From positions 1-40,944 of the forward strand of contig JAFSQZ010000195.1 in NCBI GenBank assembly GCA_017446355.1: 40,944 nt of DNA, read 5' to 3'. Positions within the stretch are counted from its first letter, which is position 1. Each line of letters starts with the position of its first letter. Below, one piece after another: positions 24,652-33,437 of the stretch. This stretch comes from Neisseriaceae bacterium (lineage in GTDB: Bacteria > Pseudomonadota > Gammaproteobacteria > Burkholderiales > Neisseriaceae). Made by a program: the position numbers and the translations under genes. Below the pieces are notes generated by a model that was not told the DNA's origin, ran no database searches, and saw only the letters and a program-made list of their open reading frames with translations.

Positions 24652-24714
24652 AATGTTTTTTTGTTAAAATGGGCAAAGATTTTTTATTTTATCATTGACT
24701 AAATTGAATGCAAA

Positions 24715-25437
24715 ATGCCACGTTTTTATTTATCTCAACCTTTAAATAGCCATACTGAATTGACGCTGCCTGAAAATATTGTGCGTCATATTTATGTATT
24801 GCGTCTAAAAATCGGTGAAGAAATCACTTTATTTAATGGTAACGGCAACGAGTTTACCGCGACTTTGCAAGAAATTAACAAACGTCAAGCCACGTGTTTT
24901 GTGCAAGAAGCACGATACATCAATCGCGAAAGTCCACTCAACATCACTTTGGTGCAAGCCATTTCCAGTGGTGAGCGTATGGATTTTACTTTACAAAAAG
25001 GCGTGGAATTAGGTGTAAAAACTTTTTTACCAATTATTAGTGAAAGATGTGTCGTCAAATTATCAGGTGAACGCGCAGAAAAACGTGTGGCACGTTGGCA
25101 AGAAATCGTCATCGCTGCGTGTGAACAATCTGGACGAAACATTGTTCCCAAAGTTTTGCCTATTATCACTTTTAAAGATTATTTAAAACAAATAGATAAA
25201 AAAAATCTTCATTTAATAATGAGCCTAAATCGCGCTCAAAAACTCCGTGATTTCACACCGCTGCCTGAAAACATTGATTTAATGATTGGACCAGAAGGCG
25301 GTTGGACAACAGCCGAAGAAAACGCTGCTTTTGCAGCAGGTGTGCAATCACTTACTTTGGGACAACGCATTTTACGTACAGAAACTGCTTCACTTGCTGC
25401 TGTTGCTGCGATGCAAACTTTATGGGGTGATTTTTAA
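24715..25437 (+). CDS. rsmE: 16S rRNA (uracil1498-N3)-methyltransferase
   Basis: SPOUT-class methyltransferase that modifies U1498 of 16S rRNA. 240 residues: an N-terminal PUA-like domain starting MPRFYLSQPL, then the knot domain with GPEGGWTTAEENAAF (near residue 193) and SLTLGQRILRTETASLAAV (S-adenosylmethionine knot). VQAISSGERMDFTLQKGVELGV is also typical. Partial DUS (GCTGCCTGAAAA) occur inside. It is convergent with tldD. Confidence 0.96.
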   Translation: MPRFYLSQPLNSHTELTLPENIVRHIYVLRLKIGEEITLFNGNGNEFTATLQEINKRQATCFVQEARYINRESPLNITLVQAISSGERMDFTLQKGVELGVKTFLPIISERCVVKLSGERAEKRVARWQEIVIAACEQSGRNIVPKVLPIITFKDYLKQIDKKNLHLIMSLNRAQKLRDFTPLPENIDLMIGPEGGWTTAEENAAFAAGVQSLTLGQRILRTETASLAAVAAMQTLWGDF

Positions 25438-25502
25438 TCTATCCTGCCTGAAACCTAAAATAATCACGTTTATCTGTATCTTTAAGTTTTTCAGGCAGCC
25501 TG

Positions 25503-25521
25503 AAACCTTTGCAAAGGTTTT
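25503..25521. terminator. perfect palindrome between convergent rsmE and tldD
   Basis: AAACCTTTGCAAAGGTTT is an 18-bp palindrome next to a palindromic DUS (25490-25504). Another half-DUS, CTGCCTGAAA, at 25444-25453 could pair with the DUS. Together these probably end transcription from both sides. Confidence 0.5.
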
Positions 25522-25532
25522 AGCCTTGCAGC

Positions 25533-26981
25533 TTAATTGGTTTGACTACCACCAACGGTTAAACCTGCATCTATGCGTAAAGTGGGTTGACCAACACATA
25601 CAGGGACGGTTTGCCCATCTTTACCACAAACACCTACGCCTGTATCCAATTGTTGATTATTTCCAATCATAGAAACGTGTTTTAAAACTTCTGCACCGCT
25701 ACCGATTAAGGTTGCGCCTTTAATAGGATAAAGCAGTTTGCCTTTTTCTACCCACCACGCTTCTGATGTGCTGAATACGAATTTGCCACTGGTGATGTCT
25801 ACTTGTCCGCCACCAAAATTAACGGCATAAATGCCTTTATCTATGCTGGCAATGATTTCTTCTGGGCTGTGTTCGCCGCTTTGCATAAATGTGTTGGTCA
25901 TACGTGGCAAAACAATTGATGAATAATCTTCACGTCTACCATTGCCTGTAACCTTCATACCCATTAAGCGAGCATTGGTTTCGTCGTGTAAATAGCCCTG
26001 CAAAATACCGTCTTCAATTAAAACCGTTTGTTGGGTAGGATTGCCTTCATCATCAATATTGAGTGAACCACGCGCATTAGGAATATTGCCTTGGTCAATA
26101 ATATTGACCCCTTTGGCAGCAACGCGTTGACCGATTTTCCCCGTAAAGACACTGGTTTGGCGACGATTAAAATCACCTTCCAAACCGTGTCCAACAGCTT
26201 CGTGGAGTAACACACCTGGCCAGCCTGCACCCAATACAACAGTCATTTCACCAGCAGGAGCAGGACGTGCTTCTAAATTTAACAAGGCTTGTTTGACTGC
26301 GTGTTGAACATATTCATTGATTTTAGCACCGTCAAAATAACTTAAATCAAAACGACCGCCACCGCCGCCACTGCCTTGTTCACGTCTATCGCCTTGTTTG
26401 GCAATCACATTAACACTTAACCGCACCAAAGGACGAATATCCGCCGCGTGTTTACCGTCTAATCTAGCGATGTAAACCAATTGATGTTCACAAGTTAAGC
26501 TTGCCATCACTTGTACAATGCGAGAGTCGGCTGACCTAGCAAGATGTTCCACTTTTTGTAATAAAGCAACTTTTGCATCGGAAGACAGCGTTTCAATAGG
26601 GTTGATTGCTGGATAAATGCTTGGATAAGTTTGATTACTGGGAACGCGAACAGGTGTTTGATGTCCTTGTGCTCCGATGGCGCGTACGGTTTTTGCAGCG
26701 CGTTCCATCGCGTCCAAAGTTAAACTATCGGCATAAGCAAAAGCGGTTTTCTCGCCTGAAACGGCACGCACCCCTACGCCTTGATTGATGTGAAAACTGC
26801 CTGATTTAACAATGCCTTCGTCTAAATGCCAACTTTCAAAAGCAATGCGCTGGCAATAAATATCAGCAAAGTCCACGTGATGTGCGCCGATAAGTGCAAG
26901 TATTTTGGCAAAATCTTCGCCACCGAGTTGATTAGCGTGTAATAAATCTTGTGAAACGGTTTGAAAACTGTTGTGCGTCAT
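25533..26981 (-). CDS. tldD: metalloprotease TldD
   Basis: One half of the TldD/TldE zinc protease that degrades unfolded or modified peptides. 482 residues. The zinc motif HEAVGHGLEGD is present near residue 260 in the block GWPGVLLHEAVGHG, and the later LMGMKVTGNGRREDY and GGGQVDITSGKFVFSTSEAW blocks are typical. The partner tldE/pmbA is not in this window. A DUS touches the start codon (26982-26996), directly in the position of the ribosome site. Confidence 0.95.
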   Translation of the reverse strand: MTHNSFQTVSQDLLHANQLGGEDFAKILALIGAHHVDFADIYCQRIAFESWHLDEGIVKSGSFHINQGVGVRAVSGEKTAFAYADSLTLDAMERAAKTVRAIGAQGHQTPVRVPSNQTYPSIYPAINPIETLSSDAKVALLQKVEHLARSADSRIVQVMASLTCEHQLVYIARLDGKHAADIRPLVRLSVNVIAKQGDRREQGSGGGGGRFDLSYFDGAKINEYVQHAVKQALLNLEARPAPAGEMTVVLGAGWPGVLLHEAVGHGLEGDFNRRQTSVFTGKIGQRVAAKGVNIIDQGNIPNARGSLNIDDEGNPTQQTVLIEDGILQGYLHDETNARLMGMKVTGNGRREDYSSIVLPRMTNTFMQSGEHSPEEIIASIDKGIYAVNFGGGQVDITSGKFVFSTSEAWWVEKGKLLYPIKGATLIGSGAEVLKHVSMIGNNQQLDTGVGVCGKDGQTVPVCVGQPTLRIDAGLTVGGSQTN

Positions 26982-27117
26982 TTCAGGCTGCCTGAAAAAG
27001 AAAAAGAGCGATTATAACGGAATTTTGGAATGTTTTTTGTGTATTCACTTCTTTCAACTTCAAGCATTGTGTGTGAAACTTTAATCTACCCTTTCAGGCT
27101 GCCACAAAAAAATCCGT

Positions 27118-27123
27118 TATAAT
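27118..27123 (+). promoter_or_regulatory. consensus -10 box upstream of ruvB
   Basis: TATAAT, in CGTTATAATGATG, lies 32 bases before the ruvB ATG. The -35 is weak: TTCAGG at 27093-27098, part of a broken DUS, gives a 19-base spacer. Confidence 0.55.
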
Positions 27124-27154
27124 GATGCTCTTTTTCGCCTATTTGTTTCTCGTT

Positions 27155-28186
27155 ATGTTACAAACCGATAATCTTACCAGCTCACACACACCACGTGTAA
27201 TTAGCGCACAAGCGCAGTCGTCGCAAGAAGAGCAATTGGAACGCGCCTTGCGTCCGAAAATGCTTGACGATTATATTGGACAACGCAAAGCCAAAGAACA
27301 ATTAGCCATTTTTATTCAGGCAGCTAAACAACGCCAAGAAGCTTTGGATCATACTTTATTATTCGGTCCACCTGGATTGGGCAAAACCACGTTGGCACAC
27401 ATTATCGCGCGTGAATTGGGCGTGAATTTACGACAAACATCAGGTCCTGTATTGGAACGCGCAGGCGATTTAGCGGCGTTGCTGACAAATTTAGAACCCC
27501 ATGACGTATTATTCATTGACGAAATTCACCGTTTAAATCCTGTGGTAGAAGAAATTCTTTATCCTGCAATGGAAGATTATCAATTGGACATTATGATTGG
27601 CGAAGGTCCTGCTGCGCGTTCTGTAAAAATTGATTTACCACCGTTTACCCTAGTTGGTGCAACCACTCGTGCAGGTATGCTCACCAATCCTTTACGCGAC
27701 CGTTTTGGCATTGTGTCGCGTTTGGAATTTTATGAAAATCACGATTTAGCAACGATTGTGGCGCGTTCGGCACAATTATTAAATATGGACTTAAATGAAC
27801 AAGGTGCGTTTGAAGTGGCACGTCGCAGTCGTGGCACGCCACGAATTGCCAATCGTTTATTGCGTCGTGTGCGTGATTATGCAGATGTCAAACATTCAGG
27901 CAGCATTGATGCAAACATTGCCGATGCTGCATTGTCTATGTTAGACGTAGACAAAATTGGTTTGGATATGATGGACAGAAAATTCTTGGAAGCAGTTTTG
28001 CATAAATTTTCAGGTGGACCTGTTGGTTTAGAAAACGTTGCCGCCGCCATCGGCGAAAGCACGGATACGATTGAAGATGTGATTGAACCTTACTTAATTC
28101 AACAAGGTTTTTTGCAACGCACGCCGCGCGGTCGCATCGCAACAGCAAAAACCTATGAACATTTTGGTTTAAGCTGTCCAGAGTAA
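27155..28186 (+). CDS. ruvB: Holliday junction branch migration ATPase RuvB
   Basis: AAA+ motor of the RuvABC complex for homologous recombination. From MLQTDNLTSSHTPRV it has 343 residues, the length and start known in Neisseria. Motifs: LRPKMLDDYIGQ, Walker A FGPPGLGKTTLAHII, Walker B DVLFIDEIHRL, sensor GATTRAGMLTNPLRDRFG, arginine RGTPRIANRLLRRVRDY and the C-terminal winged helix with FLQRTPRGR. A frame extends 11 codons upstream, but that part overlaps the promoter. The ribosome site is weak. ruvA and ruvC are not near. Confidence 0.97.
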   Translation: MLQTDNLTSSHTPRVISAQAQSSQEEQLERALRPKMLDDYIGQRKAKEQLAIFIQAAKQRQEALDHTLLFGPPGLGKTTLAHIIARELGVNLRQTSGPVLERAGDLAALLTNLEPHDVLFIDEIHRLNPVVEEILYPAMEDYQLDIMIGEGPAARSVKIDLPPFTLVGATTRAGMLTNPLRDRFGIVSRLEFYENHDLATIVARSAQLLNMDLNEQGAFEVARRSRGTPRIANRLLRRVRDYADVKHSGSIDANIADAALSMLDVDKIGLDMMDRKFLEAVLHKFSGGPVGLENVAAAIGESTDTIEDVIEPYLIQQGFLQRTPRGRIATAKTYEHFGLSCPE

Positions 28187-28210
28187 AACAGCATTCAAAC
28201 AAGGAATATT

Positions 28211-29140
28211 ATGAACATTATTTTTGCAGGCACACCTGATTTTGCTGCAACTGCCTTAAATGCCATTTATCAAGCAGGTTTTCATATTTCACTGGTACTC
28301 ACACAACCTGACCGTCCCAAAGGTCGCGGTATGCAATTAACGGCTTCACCAGTAAAACAAACAGCTTTGGCATTGGGTTTGCCTATTGCGCAGCCTGAAA
28401 AATTACGTGGTAATCAAGAAGCCTTGTCTTTATTACAAAGCGTCAATGCTGATGTAATGGTGGTTGCGGCTTATGGATTACTTTTACCACAAGAAGTATT
28501 GGACACACCCAAACACGGCTGCCTGAATATTCACGCTTCTCTTTTACCACGATGGCGTGGCGCAGCACCTATTCAACGCGCCATTGAAGCAGGTGATAAA
28601 GAAACAGGCGTTTGTATTATGCAAATGGACGCAGGTTTGGATACAGGTGCAATCGTCAGCACACATCGCTACACCATTCAAAACACAGACACCGCCAATG
28701 AAGTACACGATGCTTTAATGCATTTGGGCGCAAAAGCCATTGTAGAAGACTTACAACGTTTAGCCGATTCAGGCAGCCTGAACAGTCAAGCGCAGCCTGA
28801 AAACGGTGTTACTTATGCACAAAAATTAAGTAAAGAAGAAGCCAAAATTAAATGGCAACAAAGCGCAGAAATCGTTGCACGCAAAATTCGCGCATTTAAT
28901 CCCGTTCCTTGTGCGTGGACAGAATTTCAAGGCAAAACCGTCAAAATTTGGGCAGCAAATGTGGTGGCTAAACAAGGCAAAGCGGGTGAAATATTGGTTG
29001 CCAATAATGATGGCATTGTCGTGGCGTGTGGCGAACAAGCCATTGCCATTACTGAACTACAAATCGCAGGCAGCAAACGTATGACCTCATCTGCCTTTTT
29101 AGCAGGACGCACACTCAATATTGGCGACACTTTTGCTTAA
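28211..29140 (+). CDS. fmt: methionyl-tRNA formyltransferase
   Basis: Formylates initiator Met-tRNA using 10-formyl-tetrahydrofolate. 309 residues. N-terminal Rossmann part MNIIFAGTPDFAATAL; catalytic Asn/His region CLNIHASLLPRWRGAAPIQRAI (near residue 110); QMDAGLDTGAIVS; C-terminal OB-like domain RAFNPVPCAWTEF. A perfect DUS lies inside at 28768-28782, read as SGSLN, and two more partial copies occur. The stop is 10 bases before hemD. def, its usual neighbour, is not here. Confidence 0.97.
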   Translation: MNIIFAGTPDFAATALNAIYQAGFHISLVLTQPDRPKGRGMQLTASPVKQTALALGLPIAQPEKLRGNQEALSLLQSVNADVMVVAAYGLLLPQEVLDTPKHGCLNIHASLLPRWRGAAPIQRAIEAGDKETGVCIMQMDAGLDTGAIVSTHRYTIQNTDTANEVHDALMHLGAKAIVEDLQRLADSGSLNSQAQPENGVTYAQKLSKEEAKIKWQQSAEIVARKIRAFNPVPCAWTEFQGKTVKIWAANVVAKQGKAGEILVANNDGIVVACGEQAIAITELQIAGSKRMTSSAFLAGRTLNIGDTFA

Positions 29141-29150
29141 AGGCTACCTA

Positions 29151-29876
29151 ATGACAAATGAAAACACGCTTTTAATTGTACGTCCAGCCAATCGCCAAGC
29201 GGAAGATTTAGCGATGTGTCATACTGCTGGTTGGCAAGGTGTTGCATTTTCACCATTAAATATTGTACCGCTGCCTGAACAAGCCAACGCCTTAAAGCAA
29301 ACCTTAACCGAAAGTGATGCACTGTTTTGGGTAAGTCCAACAGCAGTAGAAATCGCGCAAAAGCTTTCAGGCAGCCTGAAAACGTTGCAAACACCACATA
29401 TTGCCGTAGGCAAAGCCACGTATTACGCACTAAAAAAAGCAGGTGCAAACAATATTCACGTTAACGAAAACGGCAACGATAGCGAAGCAGCACTTACCCT
29501 AAACATTTGGCAAACGCTGCCTGAAAGTGCAAAAATTGGTATTATTGCAGGCGAAAACGGTCGTTCATTTTTGCAACAACAATTAACAGAACGCGGTTTT
29601 AATGTCCACGTATGCACGATTTACCAACGCCAAGAAATTCCTTTAAACTGGCAAACATTTCAGGCAGCCAAACCACGCGCTGCTTGGGTAACATCATCGC
29701 AACAAGCACAACTACTTTTTGCACAAACACCCACAGCATTAACGCAGCAAGTGCAAACCTTGTTATACTTCACCCATCACGAACGCATTCGTAGCACTTT
29801 ATTATCTTGCGGTGCGCAAAATGTATTTTTGGTTAAAGACCTGCAACAAGCTCTTAACCTTTTGAATAATCAATAG
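29151..29876 (+). CDS. hemD: uroporphyrinogen-III synthase
   Basis: Cyclises hydroxymethylbilane to uroporphyrinogen III in haem synthesis. 241 residues. This family is poorly conserved; recognised parts are the N-terminal LLIVRPANRQAEDLA, FWVSPTAVEIAQKL, AVGKATYYALKKAG, IIAGENGRSFLQQQL and the end region AAWVTSSQQAQLLF. The following hemX and hemY support the call. The ATG was chosen for AAAGG seven bases upstream; an earlier in-frame ATG lies inside fmt. A perfect DUS at 29366-29380 is read as SGSLK. Confidence 0.93.
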   Translation: MTNENTLLIVRPANRQAEDLAMCHTAGWQGVAFSPLNIVPLPEQANALKQTLTESDALFWVSPTAVEIAQKLSGSLKTLQTPHIAVGKATYYALKKAGANNIHVNENGNDSEAALTLNIWQTLPESAKIGIIAGENGRSFLQQQLTERGFNVHVCTIYQRQEIPLNWQTFQAAKPRAAWVTSSQQAQLLFAQTPTALTQQVQTLLYFTHHERIRSTLLSCGAQNVFLVKDLQQALNLLNNQ

Positions 29877-29900
29877 TTTTGTATTGAAACGGAGAACATC

Positions 29901-31235
29901 ATGAGCGATAAATCCTCTCAATCTACTAATGAAAACAGTAACGAAAACACTGTTCAATCACCTAAAAACGAACAAAACACGCCTGCAAGCGAAAAAAACG
30001 AAACATCAAAAACCACGCCCAAGCAGCCTGAAAAACCTATTCATACGCCAGTCGTGGCGCAAACCAAAAACCACAGCAATAGCAGCGGTAAAGGTATTGC
30101 AGTTGGGGCATTGGTATTGAGTTTATTGGCTTTGGGCGCAAGCGGCTTTCTGTTTGTGCAAGGACAAAATACGCTCAAAAATCAAGAATTACAATTTAAT
30201 CGTTCACTAGACAAAGCCGCTTTGGGCAACAGTGAAAACGGCGTATTATTGCAAAACGCGCTGACTCAACAAAATCTATTTAATCAACAAGTTGAAGACA
30301 TTAAAAAAACACAAGCCGACAACGAACAACGTCTTAATAACGTTCAGGCAGCCTATGCAGAACTCCTAAAAGGACGTATGGGTTGGTTAATCAACGAAGT
30401 AGAAGTTACCTTAAACGTCGCTTCACAACAATTACTGCTTTCAGGCAATGTCCCTATGGCAATCAGTATGCTGGAAAATATTGAACAACGTTTAAATCGT
30501 TTTGACCAACCTGAACTTTTGCCCATTAAACAAGCCATTAGCCAAGATTTAAGTACCTTAAAAACCCTACCCTACATCAATATTTCTGCCACCACGCTCC
30601 ATTTGGATCGGCTACAAAACAGTCTCAACGATTTACCGTTAATCGTTGATGACACCTTACAAGCCCAAAACAAACCCACACCGTCTTCGCAAGCCAGCAA
30701 TTTTATGCAACGCACTTGGGAAAACACCGTAAACGCCGTCAAAGATATGGTAGAAGTTCGCAAATTGCAAAGCAACGATACAATGTTGCTTGCACCAGAA
30801 CAAATTTATTTTATCCGCGAAAACCTACGTTTACGCTTATTAGACGCTCGTTTGGCTCTAATGCAACACAATAATGAAGTTTATCAAAATGATTTAAACG
30901 CAATAGAAACCACTGTTAAACAATACTTCAATGTGCAAGCACAAAGCACGCAAGATTGGCTCAAAGAACTAGACAGTCTCAAAATTTCCAACATTAAAAC
31001 CGTTTCAGATGAAACCCTAAAAAACAGCATCAATGCTGTGCGAGCCTACCAAAACAATATGCAAAACACCATCAGCATTGCGCTGCCTGAAAACAACGAC
31101 ACCACAGTGATTTCTGCTTCTGACACCACCAGCATCGCAAGTGGCGAAGAAACAAAAGACGAAACACGCGCCGCTAGCGAAGTAAATAAAAATGCCAGCG
31201 AACCTGCATCACAAGCAGGAGGTAAAACATTATGA
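29901..31235 (+). CDS. hemX: HemX, membrane protein of the haem synthesis cluster
   Basis: 444 residues. Low-complexity Ser/Thr/Asn/Lys-rich cytoplasmic N-terminus (1-65), one transmembrane helix (about 69-88, IAVGALVLSLLALGASGFLF), then a long coiled-coil region in the periplasm (QNTLKNQELQF onward) with GRMGWLINEVEVTLNVASQQL, the recognisable HemX block. The C-terminal tail is again low-complexity. It is often labelled a uroporphyrinogen methyltransferase, but no such domain is seen. Its biochemical role is not settled. The stop overlaps hemY as ATGA. Confidence 0.9.
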   Translation: MSDKSSQSTNENSNENTVQSPKNEQNTPASEKNETSKTTPKQPEKPIHTPVVAQTKNHSNSSGKGIAVGALVLSLLALGASGFLFVQGQNTLKNQELQFNRSLDKAALGNSENGVLLQNALTQQNLFNQQVEDIKKTQADNEQRLNNVQAAYAELLKGRMGWLINEVEVTLNVASQQLLLSGNVPMAISMLENIEQRLNRFDQPELLPIKQAISQDLSTLKTLPYINISATTLHLDRLQNSLNDLPLIVDDTLQAQNKPTPSSQASNFMQRTWENTVNAVKDMVEVRKLQSNDTMLLAPEQIYFIRENLRLRLLDARLALMQHNNEVYQNDLNAIETTVKQYFNVQAQSTQDWLKELDSLKISNIKTVSDETLKNSINAVRAYQNNMQNTISIALPENNDTTVISASDTTSIASGEETKDETRAASEVNKNASEPASQAGGKTL

Positions 31236-32428
31236 AACAACTCATTTGGATCATTGTTTTATTCGCGATTGCTATGGGCATCGCACTTGCCGCAAAAACC
31301 TATTCAGGCAATGTATTTATCGTGGTAGAAAGTTATTTGGTGCGCATCAACCTTCACCTATTTATTGTGGCTTTGGTGTTGGGCGTTGTATTGTTGTATT
31401 TACTCATCAAATTACTGTCTGGCGTATTAGCAACACCAGAGCGCGTAAGCTTATTCAGCAAAAACCACCGTTCACGTCAAGCCAGCAAAGCTTTAAATGC
31501 AGCAGGTTTAGCATTTTTTGAAGGCAAATATCAACAAGCGGAACAAGCAGCATCAAAAGTTTTAACCAACAAAGAAGCAGGAGCCAACCGCGTTTTGGCA
31601 TTGATGATTGGCGCACACGCTGCCAATCAAATGGGCAACAAGGACTTACGTAACCAATATCTTGCCGACATTGCCAAGCTGCCTGAAAAACAACAATTGT
31701 CGCGTCATTTACTATTGGCAGAAAGCGCACTGAATGCTGAAAACAACGAAGAAGCCAGCAACCATTTAAAAGCAGCCGCACAAATCAATCCATCATTAAC
31801 ACGCTTGGTACAATTGCAATTACGCCAAGCCAGTCATCAAGGCAACGCTTTGGAAATGCTGGATAAAGCCAATAAACTACAACGCGCAGGTGCCATCAAC
31901 AACCAAGAAGCGCAACGCTATACTGACTTAGCCTATGAACAATTATTATCATTAGCCACTGATGCAGACAGTATGAAAGACGCGCTAAAACGCATTCCCA
32001 GCGAATTAGCCAATGGTCGTTTTTGTGCCAAAATTGCCGACCGTTACGTGCAATTAGGTTTGTATCCACAAGCCATCAAATGGGTGGGCAAACACTATCC
32101 TATTTCTCATGATGGTGCATTGCTGCCTGCATTTACCAACAGCGTACCTTATTTAGATGAACACGCCCAAAACAGAGCGATGGACACCGCCACATCTTGG
32201 GTCAAAGACAGCCCCAACGATGCACAATTATTGGCGCATTTAGGCAAATTAGCGTATAGCCAACAACTTTGGGGCAAAGCGAAAAACTATTTAGAAACCA
32301 GTTTAAAAATTGAACCCAGCAACAACGCTCGTTTGGCTTTGGCAAAAGTATTTGATGAAGTAGGCGACAAACAAGCCGCAGCAGAGCAGCGTCAACTTAT
32401 TTTAAATACTTTAACCGAAGACGAATAA
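31232..32428 (+). CDS. hemY: HemY, TPR-containing inner-membrane protein
   Basis: 398 residues, proteobacterial HemY (not the protoporphyrinogen oxidase of the same name). Two N-terminal transmembrane helices (IWIIVLFAIAMGIALAA and LFIVALVLGVVLLYLLIKLL), the HemY_N signature FSKNHRSRQASKALNAAGLAFFEGKY, then helical TPR-like repeats, most clearly near the C-terminus (AHLGKLAYSQQLWGKAKNYLETSL). It is probably co-translated with hemX and belongs to the hemD-hemX-hemY operon. Its exact function in haem synthesis is unclear. Confidence 0.92.
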   Translation: MKQLIWIIVLFAIAMGIALAAKTYSGNVFIVVESYLVRINLHLFIVALVLGVVLLYLLIKLLSGVLATPERVSLFSKNHRSRQASKALNAAGLAFFEGKYQQAEQAASKVLTNKEAGANRVLALMIGAHAANQMGNKDLRNQYLADIAKLPEKQQLSRHLLLAESALNAENNEEASNHLKAAAQINPSLTRLVQLQLRQASHQGNALEMLDKANKLQRAGAINNQEAQRYTDLAYEQLLSLATDADSMKDALKRIPSELANGRFCAKIADRYVQLGLYPQAIKWVGKHYPISHDGALLPAFTNSVPYLDEHAQNRAMDTATSWVKDSPNDAQLLAHLGKLAYSQQLWGKAKNYLETSLKIEPSNNARLALAKVFDEVGDKQAAAEQRQLILNTLTEDE

Positions 32429-32457
32429 ACCATTTTCAAACCCAACCCTGTAAAACG

Positions 32458-32557
32458 CGTCATTCTGAACTTTAACATAGGGAAAAGAAGCATCTCATTT
32501 TCTGCTTTCTGTTTTATGTTTTATAAAAATTCTTCTTCATCATTGTTCAGAATGACG
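32458..32557. repeat. 100-bp element with 13-bp perfect terminal inverted repeats
   Basis: CGTCATTCTGAAC at 32458-32470 and its exact complement GTTCAGAATGACG at 32545-32557 enclose 74 AT-rich bases without a coding frame. This resembles a small non-autonomous element (MITE) or a widespread 'gtcattctgaa' type intergenic repeat. A DUS and a partial DUS follow at 32583-32611. Confidence 0.6.
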
Positions 32558-32646
32558 AATATAAATAAGCGTTTGCAGAAGTTTCAGGCAGCCTGAAACC
32601 GCTGCCTGAAAGCTTTTCAACCATCAAAACGAAAGTAAAGTAAACA

Positions 32647-33381
32647 ATGTCCACAGACCCAATCAGACTATCTAAACGTATGGCAGAACTTGGCTTATGT
32701 TCGCGCCGTGAAGCCGATGGCTATATTGAACAAGGTTGGGTCAAAGTCAATGGACAAATTGCTCAACTCGGACAAAAAGTATGCACAACTGACCGTATTG
32801 AATTAAACAAACAAGCACATCAACAACAAGCCGAACGTGTAACCATTTTACTGAATAAACCCATCGGTTACGTCAGTGGGCAGCCTGAAAACAACTACCG
32901 CTCCGCTATTGAACTGATTAACGCCGAAAATCATTGGTTGGGTGATACATCACGAATTATCTACAAAGACCGTCATAAAAAAGGACTTGCCCCAGCAGGT
33001 CGTTTAGACATCAACTCCATAGGTTTACTGGTACTCACACAAGACGGCAGAATTGCCAAGCAACTAATTGGCGAACAAAGCAATCGTGAAAAAGAATATT
33101 TGGTACGCGTCAAAGGTCAATTAAGCGATGAAGGTTTAGCCTTGCTCAATCACGGATTAAGCCTAGACGGTGAAAAACTCCGTCCTGCAAAAGTATTTTG
33201 GCAAAACGAAAATCAACTCCGCTTTATTTTGCGTCAAGGCAAAAAACGCCAAATTCGGCGTATGTGTGAACTCGTAGGTTTACGCGTCATCGGATTAAAA
33301 CGCGTACGCATTGGCAAAGTCAAACTGGGCGCATTACCCATCGGAAAATGGCGTTACCTTGCGCCAAACGAACACTTCTAA
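32647..33381 (+). CDS. rRNA pseudouridine synthase, RluF/RsuA type
   Basis: 244 residues. N-terminal S4 RNA-binding domain (RLSKRMAELGLCSRREADGYIEQGWVKVNG, split here as RLSKRMAELGLCSRREADGY and what follows), then the catalytic domain with LLNKPIGYVSG, AGRLDINSIGLLVLTQDG (catalytic Asp near residue 119), EKEYLVRV and the closing GKKRQIRRMCELVGLRVIGL. The large-subunit RluF group is the best match, but RluE/RsuA-like roles cannot be excluded. It is a single gene before trpS, with a DUS in the gap (33386-33400). Confidence 0.88.
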   Translation: MSTDPIRLSKRMAELGLCSRREADGYIEQGWVKVNGQIAQLGQKVCTTDRIELNKQAHQQQAERVTILLNKPIGYVSGQPENNYRSAIELINAENHWLGDTSRIIYKDRHKKGLAPAGRLDINSIGLLVLTQDGRIAKQLIGEQSNREKEYLVRVKGQLSDEGLALLNHGLSLDGEKLRPAKVFWQNENQLRFILRQGKKRQIRRMCELVGLRVIGLKRVRIGKVKLGALPIGKWRYLAPNEHF

Positions 33382-33437
33382 TCTTTTCAGGCAGCCTGAA
33401 AAAACATTCACCCAAAACAAAATTAAAAGGAAACATT

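Noticed and set aside
29901..31235. hemX as a uroporphyrinogen-III methyltransferase enzyme
   Set aside because: No methyltransferase motifs; one membrane helix and coiled coil only, so the enzyme label was not used.
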